Source of the DNA: an uncultured Clostridia bacterium
GTDB taxonomy: Bacteria; Bacillota; Clostridia; Oscillospirales; Ruminococcaceae
Length of the DNA: 64,000 nucleotides
Direction of reading: 5' to 3'
Assembly: GCA_947624375.1 (NCBI GenBank)
Contig: CANQKD010000001.1
Coordinates: forward strand, 62,001 to 126,000
Part shown: positions 1-7,055 of the stretch, piece by piece
Layout: each line of letters opens with the position of its first letter
Position numbering within the stretch: the first letter of the stretch is position 1
The notes under the pieces: generated by a model
What the model was told of the DNA's origin: nothing
The model's input: only the letters and a program-made list of their open reading frames with translations
The model's database searches: none
Made by a program: the position numbers and the translations under genes

Positions 1-655
1 TAAGCGCGCCCATTACCGCGCCGCCTATATGTTTGTATTTCGTTGCCGCACAAAGAAGCACCACCGAGCCGAATATCCTGCCTGCGTTGAAACCAGATAC
101 GCTTACTGATGTAAGCAGAGATACCGCCGCCACATAAAGCACCGCAAGTGAGATACCGTGCCTGCCGTTTATATCCAGCAGACCGTTGGCATCTGTTCTG
201 TTCTTTGTAGAAACGGCAAAGTAAGATATTGCCGCGCATATAACAATACCGCTTACGAAATATATCATCTCACGAACAGATATCTCAAAAAATATTGAAA
301 CTATCGCAAGTGCCACTGCCATTCCCACCGCCGTGAATACCGCACTGCCCGTTGGGTCTGTCTTCTTTCTGCTTATTGAATAAAGAGAGCGAAAACCCAT
401 AACGAGCGTCATAGCCGCAGCCTGAAACACCATGTCGTCTAGCGTGCCGAACATTACCATTCCTGCAATTGCCGCAAGATAGCATAAAAGCGCGCACCGC
501 CCCGAAGAAGCTATCACCGCGATGCCAAGCACCGTCGGCATACCCACAAGCTGTGCGCGTGCGCTGATAAATGCCAGCAGTATCTGAAATACAGCCGATA
601 CCGCCGCAAATGCAGTATGTTCTTTTGAAGATCTGCCTTTTGTCCTACTGTTCAT
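1..655 (-). CDS. spoIIE: SpoIIE N-terminal membrane region (partial, runs off left edge)
   Basis: An open frame without a stop runs from the ATG at 655 to the window edge (218 codons), behind an AAAGGGA ribosome site. The translation is almost entirely hydrophobic helices separated by short basic loops (for example around ISRKKTDPTG), with a late segment GFNAGRIFGSVVLLCAATKY. This organisation resembles the multi-span N-terminal region of stage II sporulation protein E, which in Bacillus anchors a PP2C phosphatase at the asymmetric septum and dephosphorylates SpoIIAA to release sigma-F. The phosphatase domain would lie outside the window, so the name rests on the membrane region and on the Spo0A-type promoter architecture upstream. 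Another polytopic membrane protein remains possible. Confidence 0.6.
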   Translation of the reverse strand, partial: MNSRTKGRSSKEHTAFAAVSAVFQILLAFISARAQLVGMPTVLGIAVIASSGRCALLCYLAAIAGMVMFGTLDDMVFQAAAMTLVMGFRSLYSISRKKTDPTGSAVFTAVGMAVALAIVSIFFEISVREMIYFVSGIVICAAISYFAVSTKNRTDANGLLDINGRHGISLAVLYVAAVSLLTSVSVSGFNAGRIFGSVVLLCAATKYKHIGGAVMGAL

Positions 656-692
656 TTTTGTCATCCCTTTTGTTGTTTTTCTATATGAAAAC

Positions 693-725
693 ATTATAAC
701 AAAAAGAATTGGCAAATATTGTCAT
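693..725 (-). promoter_or_regulatory. Spo0A-type sigma-A promoter of spoIIE (21-bp spacer)
   Basis: On the minus strand ATGACA (720-725) is a 5/6 match to the -35 and TATAAT (693-698) a perfect -10, separated by exactly 21 bp instead of 17. In Bacillus the spoIIE and spoIIG promoters have the same 21-22 bp spacing and need Spo0A~P bound over the -35. No strong TGTCGAA box is seen; TGACAAT overlapping the -35 is a weak candidate. Confidence 0.5.
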
Positions 726-761
726 TTTGTGTTATGCTCGTAAAATTGAGCAAAATAAATA

Positions 762-783
762 TCCGTACATATAAAAGTACGGA
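762..783 (-). terminator. hairpin after rsmA
   Basis: A 7-bp perfect stem (TCCGTAC / GTACGGA) with an 8-nt A/T loop follows the rsmA stop codon by about 10 bases and is followed on the minus strand by a T-rich tract. It probably ends rsmA transcription before the spoIIE promoter. Confidence 0.55.
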
Positions 784-792
784 CATTTTTTA

Positions 793-1653
793 CTATATTA
801 TACTTTCAAGAGCGTTTGAAAAAGCAATGAACTGCCCCATTGTCAGGTTTTCGGGTCGTATCGTCTGCGGAAGACCTACAGATGCAATAACGTTGTTTAC
901 CGTTTGCTTATCTATGTTCATAGCAGAAGACACAGAATTAGCAAGAGTTTTACGCCGCTGAGAGAACGCTCCCCTTACCGTTTTAAAGAAAAACTCCTCG
1001 TTTGCAACGCCCTTTGGTGTATCATTATTCAGCCGCAGCCTTATAACGCAGCTGTCAACATTCGGCGAGGGCATAAAACTTCCACGTGATACATTAAAAA
1101 GCATTTCGGGCTCTGCGTAATAATTTACTGCTACCGTTACCGCGCCTGCTTCTCTGCTCGGCAGAGGCGCGCACAACCGCACACCTGCTTCTTTCTGCAC
1201 CATAACGGTTATGCGATCAAGCGGCAGTCGCTGTTCAAGCAGCATCATTATCACAGGCGATGTAATATAATAAGGAAGATTTGCACAAACAGAAACTCTC
1301 AGCCCTTCAAAATTCTTGCTGATCACTTTATTCAGGTCGGTCTTCATTACATCGGCAAAAATGACTTTTACATTGTCGTATTCTTTCAGCGTTTGAGAAA
1401 GTATGGGTCTAAGGCGCGTATCAATTTCAATTGCAACAACTTTTTTAGCACGCTTGGCAAGTTCATTTGTCAAAACACCAACGCCCGTGCCTATCTCCAG
1501 AATGCCGTGTTCGCTGTCAGCGCCGCCCATTTCGGCAATTTTAGGGCATACTGTAGGATTTATAATAAAATTTTGCCCCAGCGCCTTTGAAAAGCTGAAA
1601 CCGCTTTCCTCAAAAAGCTTTTTTATAACGCTGATATTTGTCAGATCTTCCAT
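793..1653 (-). CDS. rsmA: 16S rRNA (adenine1518-N6/adenine1519-N6)-dimethyltransferase
   Basis: 286 residues, normal length for RsmA/KsgA. This enzyme dimethylates two adjacent adenines in helix 45 of 16S rRNA using S-adenosylmethionine, late in 30S assembly. Visible motifs are LGQNF at residues 25-29, the SAM-binding loop EIGTGVGVLT around 53-62, and the catalytic NLPYYIT near residue 125, followed by the helical C-terminal domain. The start ATG has a clear AAGGAG site. It is transcribed alone from a consensus-like promoter and ends in a hairpin before spoIIE. Confidence 0.96.
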   Translation of the reverse strand: MEDLTNISVIKKLFEESGFSFSKALGQNFIINPTVCPKIAEMGGADSEHGILEIGTGVGVLTNELAKRAKKVVAIEIDTRLRPILSQTLKEYDNVKVIFADVMKTDLNKVISKNFEGLRVSVCANLPYYITSPVIMMLLEQRLPLDRITVMVQKEAGVRLCAPLPSREAGAVTVAVNYYAEPEMLFNVSRGSFMPSPNVDSCVIRLRLNNDTPKGVANEEFFFKTVRGAFSQRRKTLANSVSSAMNIDKQTVNNVIASVGLPQTIRPENLTMGQFIAFSNALESII

Positions 1654-1685
1654 ACTAAAATAAACTCCTTAATGTCTATAGAGAT

Positions 1686-1714
1686 ATTCTATTCTATTTT
1701 TCTTGATTTGTCAA
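1686..1714 (-). promoter_or_regulatory. rsmA promoter
   Basis: Minus-strand TTGACA (1709-1714), a 17-bp spacer and TAGAAT (1686-1691), about 35 bp upstream of the rsmA start. Confidence 0.65.
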
Positions 1715-1763
1715 GGATAATAGCCGCACAAAGTGATAAAACTATTTTTAAGGGGTGATAAAA

Positions 1764-1991
1764 ATGACAAACAGAACATTTACGCGCGGCGGAGAGATGC
1801 CGATAGCTCTGAGCAAAGCTTTATCTGCTGATGAACTTACAATGGCGCAGTTTTCTTCTTTGGAAAAGGACATACAGAAAACGCTGCTTTGCACGCAGCT
1901 GCCTTTATGCACGCCGTCTTCTCTCTCATCATATATAGATATGCAAGGGCGCGGCGACAACAACATATCGTACTCTGAGATAATGTTCTGA
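1764..1991 (+). CDS. orphan small protein, 75 residues, function unknown
   Basis: A short frame beginning at ATG 1764, preceded by AAGGGGTGA at a good distance; a GTG nine bases upstream lies inside that site and is less likely. The product is hydrophilic, with an N-terminal stretch RTFTRGGEMPIALSKALS, a helical middle (DELTMAQFSSLEKDIQKTLL) and a Ser-rich tail; there is no signal peptide or membrane segment. I do not recognise a family. It sits divergently from rsmA and upstream of the pur operon. Reality is supported only by the ribosome site and lack of any competing gene. Confidence 0.45.
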   Translation: MTNRTFTRGGEMPIALSKALSADELTMAQFSSLEKDIQKTLLCTQLPLCTPSSLSSYIDMQGRGDNNISYSEIMF

Positions 1992-2056
1992 CAGAAATTT
2001 GTCTAAAATGACTAATAGCATTTTGTAATTTCGATTTAATTTATATATAAAATGGC

Positions 2057-2085
2057 TTGAAAATATCGAACAAATATTGTACAAT
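2057..2085 (+). promoter_or_regulatory. pur operon promoter with a PurBox-like site in the spacer
   Basis: TTGAAA (2057-2062), 17-bp spacer, TACAAT (2080-2085). The spacer contains AATATCGAACAAA (2062-2074), which matches 11 of 13 positions of the Bacillus PurBox AWWWCCGAACWWT. A weaker inverted candidate (9/13) is at 2026-2038, but the distance to it is longer than in Bacillus. Confidence 0.6.
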
Positions 2086-2119
2086 ATAAATATAGACAAA
2101 TTTAGGTGGGTGCGTAATA

Positions 2120-2251
2120 ATGACAAGACCTTGCATTTTTGATACAGGGCTGCTGTGCGGCTGTTTCAACCGTATGATTTATTTTGCGCAAAACCTGAAA
2201 AATATTGATAAGAAAACAAGTGCGGCTTTATGCGGCACTTATCTTTTTTGA
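2120..2251 (+). CDS. possible 43-residue leader ORF of the pur operon
   Basis: Downstream of the promoter, AGGTGGG precedes an ATG at 2120 that opens a 43-codon frame (begins MTRPCIFDTG) ending in TGA at 2249-2251. The frame runs through the terminator-like hairpin and stops at the end of its T-tract, six bases before the purE ribosome site. It could be a translated leader that couples ribosome position to termination, a non-functional chance frame, or part of an untranslated leader. The peptide shows no obvious run of regulatory codons. Confidence 0.3.
   Translation: MTRPCIFDTGLLCGCFNRMIYFAQNLKNIDKKTSAALCGTYLF
2218..2249 (+). terminator. intrinsic terminator-like hairpin in the pur leader
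   Basis: AAGTGC pairs with GCACTT around an inner GC pair, followed by ATCTTTTTT, directly upstream of purE and downstream of the operon promoter. This is the arrangement of a conditional attenuator. I looked for guanine/adenine, ZTP and THF riboswitch consensus blocks in 2090-2217 and did not see them. A second copy of GTGCGGCT lies near 2155 and might compete for pairing. Confidence 0.5.
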
Positions 2252-2271
2252 CAGAAAAGGAAGTTTGTACT

Positions 2272-2769
2272 ATGAAAAAAGTAGCTGTTATCATGGGCTC
2301 GGACAGCGATTTTCCCGTTGTCAAGGGCGCGCTTTCAGAGCTGAAAAAATACGGTGTACCGTTTGAATGTAAGGTAATGTCAGCGCACCGCACGCCGCAG
2401 CTTGCCGCAGAGTTTGCAGCAAATGCAAAGAAAGACGGCTTTGGTGTAATTATTTGCGCTGCCGGAATGGCGGCACACCTTGCCGGAGTTATTGCAGGAA
2501 ACACCACTCTGCCGGTTATTGGCATACCTATAAAGTCTGCCGCGCTGGAGGGCATGGATGCGCTTCTTGCAACGGTAATGATGCCGCCCGGAATACCTGT
2601 TGCGACCGTTGCCATAAACGGAGCTAAAAATGCGGCTGTTCTGGCTGTGCAGATGCTCGCGCTTTCAGATGATGCTCTTGCCGCAAAGCTTGAAGAAGAA
2701 AAGAAAGCTATGATAGACGGCGTTATCGCAAAAGACAAGGCACTTCAGGAAGAAGTTGCAAAAATATAA
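2272..2769 (+). CDS. purE: N5-carboxyaminoimidazole ribonucleotide mutase (PurE class I)
   Basis: 165 residues. PurE converts N5-CAIR to CAIR in de novo purine synthesis; class I enzymes normally need PurK, which is not in this window. The phosphate-binding loop GSDSDFP at residues 9-15 and SAHRTPQ near 43 are intact, followed by the AAGMAAHLAGVIAG segment. The start ATG 2272 is chosen for AAAGGAAG 9 bases upstream. First gene of the pur operon; its stop codon touches the start of the next gene. Confidence 0.96.
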   Translation: MKKVAVIMGSDSDFPVVKGALSELKKYGVPFECKVMSAHRTPQLAAEFAANAKKDGFGVIICAAGMAAHLAGVIAGNTTLPVIGIPIKSAALEGMDALLATVMMPPGIPVATVAINGAKNAAVLAVQMLALSDDALAAKLEEEKKAMIDGVIAKDKALQEEVAKI

Positions 2770-3423
2770 ATGTCTTACAAATACGATACTGTTCTGTTCG
2801 ATCTTGACGGAACGCTTACAGACTCTGCCGAGGGCATAATCAACTGCGCTGTATACTCATTTGAAAAAATGGGGCTGCCGCTTTATGAGCGCGACTGGTA
2901 CAGAGTATTCATAGGTCCGCCGCTGAAAGTGACTTATTCTCAGAACTGCGGTCTTAATGAAGAAGACACCGTAAAGGCTATAGCTTACTTTCGGGAAAGA
3001 TACTTTACAAAAGGTCTGTTTGAAAACGCGGTCTACAGCGGAATTGAAGATATGCTGAAAAATCTGAAAAACGCAGGACTCAGACTTGCGGTCGCAACTT
3101 CAAAGCTTGAAAACATCGCAAAACAGATACTGGAGCATTTTAGGCTCTATAAGTATTTTGACTATATAGGCGGCGCACTGCCTGACGGCTCTCGAGATTA
3201 CAAAGATCAGGTAATAGAGTATGTTATGGATATACTGAACGCCGACAAGCGCAGGACTGTGATGATCGGCGACAGGATACATGATATACAGGGCGCGAAT
3301 AAAGTCGGTATAGACAGCATAGGTGCGCTTTACGGCTATGGCAGCCGCGAAGAACTTGAAAATGCAGGAGCTCTTTTTATTGCGGACACGCCGCAGGATA
3401 TAACCAAGTTACTATTAAATTGA
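2770..3423 (+). CDS. HAD-superfamily phosphatase in the pur operon
   Basis: 217 residues starting immediately after the purE stop, so probably translationally coupled; no strong ribosome site of its own is visible. HAD motif I DLDGTLTDS (residues 11-19), an alpha-helical cap of about 60 residues, motif II VATSK near 110, and motif IV GDRIHDIQGA near 166 are present. It belongs to the phosphoglycolate phosphatase / PpaX-like branch. Being embedded among pur genes suggests a nucleotide or phosphoribosyl phosphatase role, but the substrate cannot be read from sequence. Confidence 0.85.
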   Translation: MSYKYDTVLFDLDGTLTDSAEGIINCAVYSFEKMGLPLYERDWYRVFIGPPLKVTYSQNCGLNEEDTVKAIAYFRERYFTKGLFENAVYSGIEDMLKNLKNAGLRLAVATSKLENIAKQILEHFRLYKYFDYIGGALPDGSRDYKDQVIEYVMDILNADKRRTVMIGDRIHDIQGANKVGIDSIGALYGYGSREELENAGALFIADTPQDITKLLLN

Positions 3424-3459
3424 ATAAATAAAACATAAACTTTACAGGAGGAAACATCA

Positions 3460-4182
3460 ATGGAAAACATCATCAAAGGCGAACAGCTTTATGAAGGAAA
3501 GGCAAAGAAAGTCTTTGCTACAAACGACCCCGATCTCGTAATCGTTGACTACAAGGACGATGCAACGGCATTCAACGGCGAAAAGAAAGGCACTATCGTC
3601 GGCAAGGGCGTTATCAACAACAAAATGACAAACCTTATGCTCGGTCTGCTCGAAAAGGAGGGTGTTCCCACTCACCTTGTAGAGGAGATAAGCGACAGAG
3701 AGACTATAGTTAAAAAAGTTGAGATAGTTCCGCTGGAGGTAATAGTAAGAAACGTTGCGGCAGGCAGCTTTTCCAAAAAGCTGGGCATTGCTGAGGGCAC
3801 GCCTCTCAAACAGCCTACGCTGGAATTCAGCTACAAAAACGACGAGCTGGGCGACCCGTTCATAAACAGATACTACGCTTTAGGTCTTGACCTTGCCACT
3901 GAGGAAGAAATAGATGCTATCACCAAATATGCGTTTATGGTAAACGACTTTATGCTCAAATTCTTTAAGAAGATAAACATTGACCTTATCGACTTCAAGA
4001 TAGAGTTCGGTCGCTTCAAAGGTCAGATAATCCTTGCTGACGAGATTTCTCCCGACACCTGCCGTTTCTGGGATTCCACGACCCACGAGAAGCTCGACAA
4101 AGACCGTTTCCGCAGAGATATGGGCGGCGTTGAAGAGGCTTACAATGAAATGATGAAGAGGATAACAGGCGCTGCCGAATGA
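3460..4182 (+). CDS. purC: SAICAR synthetase
   Basis: 240 residues, typical length. PurC ligates aspartate to CAIR with ATP. Characteristic segments are the N-terminal [10 protein letters not shown] (residues 9-18), the motif [15 protein letters not shown] in the middle, and the C-terminal [10 protein letters not shown] and [21 protein letters not shown] lies 8 bases before the start. It follows the HAD gene by 36 bp in the same operon. Confidence 0.97.
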   Translation: MENIIKGEQLYEGKAKKVFATNDPDLVIVDYKDDATAFNGEKKGTIVGKGVINNKMTNLMLGLLEKEGVPTHLVEEISDRETIVKKVEIVPLEVIVRNVAAGSFSKKLGIAEGTPLKQPTLEFSYKNDELGDPFINRYYALGLDLATEEEIDAITKYAFMVNDFMLKFFKKINIDLIDFKIEFGRFKGQIILADEISPDTCRFWDSTTHEKLDKDRFRRDMGGVEEAYNEMMKRITGAAE

Positions 4183-4216
4183 TCCATCTATAACATTTGC
4201 TGAAAGGAACAGTTTT

Positions 4217-5251
4217 ATGAAAAGTTTTTCTGAAAGCTATAAAAATGCAGGCGTTGACGTTACCGCAGGCTACAGAGCGGTAGAACTTATGAAAGAGCAC
4301 GTTGCAAAGACGACAACAAAAGGCGTGCTCAGCGGAATAGGCGGCTTTGGCGGTCTGTTTGAGCTTGACACCACAAATATTAACAAGCCCGTGCTTGTTT
4401 CGGGCACTGACGGCGTTGGCACAAAGCTGAAGATCGCTTTCCTTATGGATAAGCACGATACTGTGGGTATCGACTGCGTTGCCATGTGCGTGAACGACAT
4501 CATCTGCTGCGGCGCAAAGCCCCAGTTTTTCCTTGACTACATCGCGGTAGGCAAAAACTACCCTGAAAAGATAGCGCAGATAGTTTCAGGCGTTGCCGAT
4601 GGCTGTGTGCAGGCAGGCTGCGCACTTATAGGCGGCGAAACTGCCGAAATGCCCGGCTTCTACCCTGTTGACGAATACGACCTCGCAGGTTTTTCGGTAG
4701 GCGTTGTGGACAAGGACAAGATACTGAGGCCCGATACTCAGAAAGCCGGCGACATTATGATAGGCATAAAGTCAAGCGGCGTACATTCAAACGGCTTTTC
4801 ACTTATAAGAAAGGTGTTCGCGGTCACTGAGTCCAACCTTTCAAGATACGATACAGACCTTGGCGCTAACCTCGGCGACGTACTTCTCACGCCTACTAAG
4901 ATATATGTAAAGGCTATAATGCAGCTTCTCGAAGTGTGCAATGTTAAATCTATATCGCACATAACCGGCGGCGGATTCTATGAGAATATCCCTCGCTCTT
5001 TGCCGAACGGTATTTCCGTAAAAATAGAGAGAAACGCTGTTGACGTTCTGCCGATATTCAAGCTCATTATGGAAAAAGGCGGCATACCCGAAAGAGATAT
5101 GTTCAACACCTTTAATATGGGTGTCGGTATGACGGTAGTATTTGACAAAAACGATGTTGATAAGGCAATTGCTGCTATCAAAAACGCAGGCGAGGATGCT
5201 TATGTTCTTGGTGAGCTTATTGACAGCGACGAAGGCGTTATCATCTGCTGA
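4217..5251 (+). CDS. purM: phosphoribosylformylglycinamidine cyclo-ligase (AIR synthetase)
   Basis: 344 residues. PurM closes FGAM to AIR with ATP. Recognisable blocks are [11 protein letters not shown] near 36, the conserved [11 protein letters not shown] around 58, [17 protein letters not shown] near 87, and [11 protein letters not shown] near 137; the C-terminal half carries [12 protein letters not shown]. Start chosen at the ATG with AAAGGA upstream. It overlaps the ribosome site of the following small membrane-protein gene. Confidence 0.97.
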   Translation: MKSFSESYKNAGVDVTAGYRAVELMKEHVAKTTTKGVLSGIGGFGGLFELDTTNINKPVLVSGTDGVGTKLKIAFLMDKHDTVGIDCVAMCVNDIICCGAKPQFFLDYIAVGKNYPEKIAQIVSGVADGCVQAGCALIGGETAEMPGFYPVDEYDLAGFSVGVVDKDKILRPDTQKAGDIMIGIKSSGVHSNGFSLIRKVFAVTESNLSRYDTDLGANLGDVLLTPTKIYVKAIMQLLEVCNVKSISHITGGGFYENIPRSLPNGISVKIERNAVDVLPIFKLIMEKGGIPERDMFNTFNMGVGMTVVFDKNDVDKAIAAIKNAGEDAYVLGELIDSDEGVIIC

Positions 5252-5261
5252 GGAAGATATT

Positions 5262-5678
5262 ATGGGCGCATTAGAGCTTTCGTTTATTTTTGTAGGATTT
5301 ATAGTTGCCGCGCTGGGCTGTGTAAACTATTCATACGGTAAAAGACTTAACAGCGACAGAATAGAAAAGTTTGAGGCTGCCGTTACTAATATACGAACGG
5401 TCTCCTCTACCCTTACGGGCACTTTGAGTACATACTGCCCCGAGGTAATTTATTCTCTTTACGGTATTGAGCAGAAAGCGCACTATGCAGGCGTTATGAA
5501 CAATTCGCAGATGTATTTCGGCGTTGGGGACAAGATAGAGATACTTGTTGACCCTCAGCGCGCAGATCAGTTTTTTCTTGAAAACGACAGCTTCTCAAAG
5601 ATCAAAAGCAGCCGTATTCTCATTATAATAGGCGCTGCCCTGTTGGTACTCGGCATTTTTATGGCGATAGGAGGATAA
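5262..5678 (+). CDS. DUF3592-like small membrane protein inside the pur operon
   Basis: 138 residues from ATG 5262, which has AGGAAG overlapping the purM stop codon; a longer reading that begins inside purM is rejected. An N-terminal transmembrane helix (residues 3-22), a soluble segment of about 90 residues including SMYFGVGDKIEILVDP-like beta strands, and a C-terminal helix (about 115-135) give the two-helix plan of DUF3592 proteins. No catalytic motif is visible. Four bases separate it from purN, so it is co-transcribed with purine genes, but no link to purine synthesis is evident. Confidence 0.7.
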   Translation: MGALELSFIFVGFIVAALGCVNYSYGKRLNSDRIEKFEAAVTNIRTVSSTLTGTLSTYCPEVIYSLYGIEQKAHYAGVMNNSQMYFGVGDKIEILVDPQRADQFFLENDSFSKIKSSRILIIIGAALLVLGIFMAIGG

Positions 5679-5681
5679 TAT

Positions 5682-6308
5682 ATGAAGAATATTTGTGTGC
5701 TTGTCTCGGGCGGAGGAACAAATCTGCAAGCGCTGATCGACGCCGAAAAAAGCGGTCAGATAAAAGGCGGAAAGATAACCTGCGTTATATCCTCCAAGGA
5801 GGGCGTTTATGCACTTGAAAGGGCAAAGCAGAACGGTATACCCACAAGGGTAATGTCACGCAAAGACTACGCTGACGTTGCATCATACACCAAAGCCGTG
5901 ACTGATGCGCTGCTTGAAGAAAAAGCCGACCTTATTGTTTACGCAGGCTTTATGACGATACTTGACGAGCAGATAGTAAAAGCTTTCCCATACAAGATGA
6001 TAAACATTCACCCGGCGCTTATACCATCTTTTTGCGGCAAGGGTTATTATGGGCTGCACGTTCACGAGGCTGTTTTGCAGCGCGGCGTGAAAATTTCAGG
6101 CGCGACGGTGCATTTTGTTACAGAAGTGTGCGACGGCGGACCTATCATATTGCAGGGCACTGTGCCCGTGCTTGATGATGACACGCCCGAGGTACTGCAA
6201 AAGCGCATAATGGAAAACGTTGAATGGAAACTGCTGCCGCAGGCTGTTTCGCTTTTCTGTGAAGATAAGATAGAAGTAGTCGGCGAGAGGACATATATTA
6301 AAAAGTGA
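5682..6308 (+). CDS. purN: phosphoribosylglycinamide formyltransferase (folate-dependent GART)
   Basis: 208 residues. PurN formylates GAR with 10-formyl-THF. The N-terminal VLVSGGGTNLQALI (7-20), the catalytic region MINIHPALIPSF with Asn and His near residue 107, and the later GATVHFV and DGGPII blocks are present. The usual SLLPAF reads ALIPSFCGKGYYG, normal for clostridial enzymes. GGAGG precedes the ATG by 7 bases. Confidence 0.95.
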   Translation: MKNICVLVSGGGTNLQALIDAEKSGQIKGGKITCVISSKEGVYALERAKQNGIPTRVMSRKDYADVASYTKAVTDALLEEKADLIVYAGFMTILDEQIVKAFPYKMINIHPALIPSFCGKGYYGLHVHEAVLQRGVKISGATVHFVTEVCDGGPIILQGTVPVLDDDTPEVLQKRIMENVEWKLLPQAVSLFCEDKIEVVGERTYIKK

Positions 6309-6318
6309 GGTAATCAAA

Positions 6319-7035
6319 ATGAAAACGCTTGACATCTACAAAGAGCTTTCCTCTAACCCGTACCCCGGCAGAGGAATTATAATCGGCAAGAGCGAGGACG
6401 GCAAAAACGCTGTTACCGCGTACTTTATCATGGGCAGAAGTGTGAATTCACGCAACAGGGTGTTTACAGAAACTGCCGACGGCATTAAGACCGAGGCAGC
6501 CGACCCTTCAAAGTTGTCAGATCCGCATCTGATAATATATTCGCCTGTTCGCGTTCTCGGCAACAAGACCATTGTTACCAACGGCGACCAGACAGACACC
6601 ATTTACGAACTTATGGACAAGCAGCAGACGTTTGAGCAATCGCTGCGCGGCAGAGAATATGAGGACGATGCCCCTAATTACACACCGAGGATATCGGGTA
6701 TTATGCACATTGAGAACGGCTCATACAACTACGCTATGAGCATACTCAAATCCGCTGACGGCGACCCCGACTGCTGTGAGAGATTTACTTTCTCTTACAC
6801 AAATCCCATAAACGGCATGGGTCACTTCATTCATACATATATCGGCGACGGCTCTCCCCTGCCCAGCTTTGAGGGCGAACCTAAGAAGATAGCTATTCCC
6901 AATGATATAGACGAATTTACAAACGGTCTGTGGAATGCTCTCAGCGAGGACAACAAGGTGTCGCTGTTTGTAAGATATATTGATATAAAGAGCGGTAAAT
7001 ATGTTTCAAAGATAGTAAACAAGTATACAAAATAA
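6319..7035 (+). CDS. purO: IMP cyclohydrolase, PurO-type
   Basis: 238 residues. The sequence fits the stand-alone IMP cyclohydrolase family first described in archaea (COG3363), which closes FAICAR to IMP and is unrelated to the N-terminal domain of bacterial PurH. Supporting features are the N-terminal NPYPGRGIIIGKS, YFIMGRSVNSRNRVF, and TNGDQTDTI. It directly precedes a gene for the AICAR transformylase domain alone, so the two together replace bifunctional PurH. RBS GAGGT seven bases before the ATG. Confidence 0.85.
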   Translation: MKTLDIYKELSSNPYPGRGIIIGKSEDGKNAVTAYFIMGRSVNSRNRVFTETADGIKTEAADPSKLSDPHLIIYSPVRVLGNKTIVTNGDQTDTIYELMDKQQTFEQSLRGREYEDDAPNYTPRISGIMHIENGSYNYAMSILKSADGDPDCCERFTFSYTNPINGMGHFIHTYIGDGSPLPSFEGEPKKIAIPNDIDEFTNGLWNALSEDNKVSLFVRYIDIKSGKYVSKIVNKYTK

Positions 7036-7055
7036 ACTTTCGGAGGTTGAAACAA

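Noticed and set aside
2090-2217. Known purine-related riboswitch (guanine/adenine, ZTP, THF) before purE
   Set aside because: The conserved junction blocks of these classes were not found on either strand.
5142-5261. N-terminal extension of the small membrane protein into purM
   Set aside because: It would overlap purM by more than 100 bp and lacks a ribosome site, whereas ATG 5262 has one.
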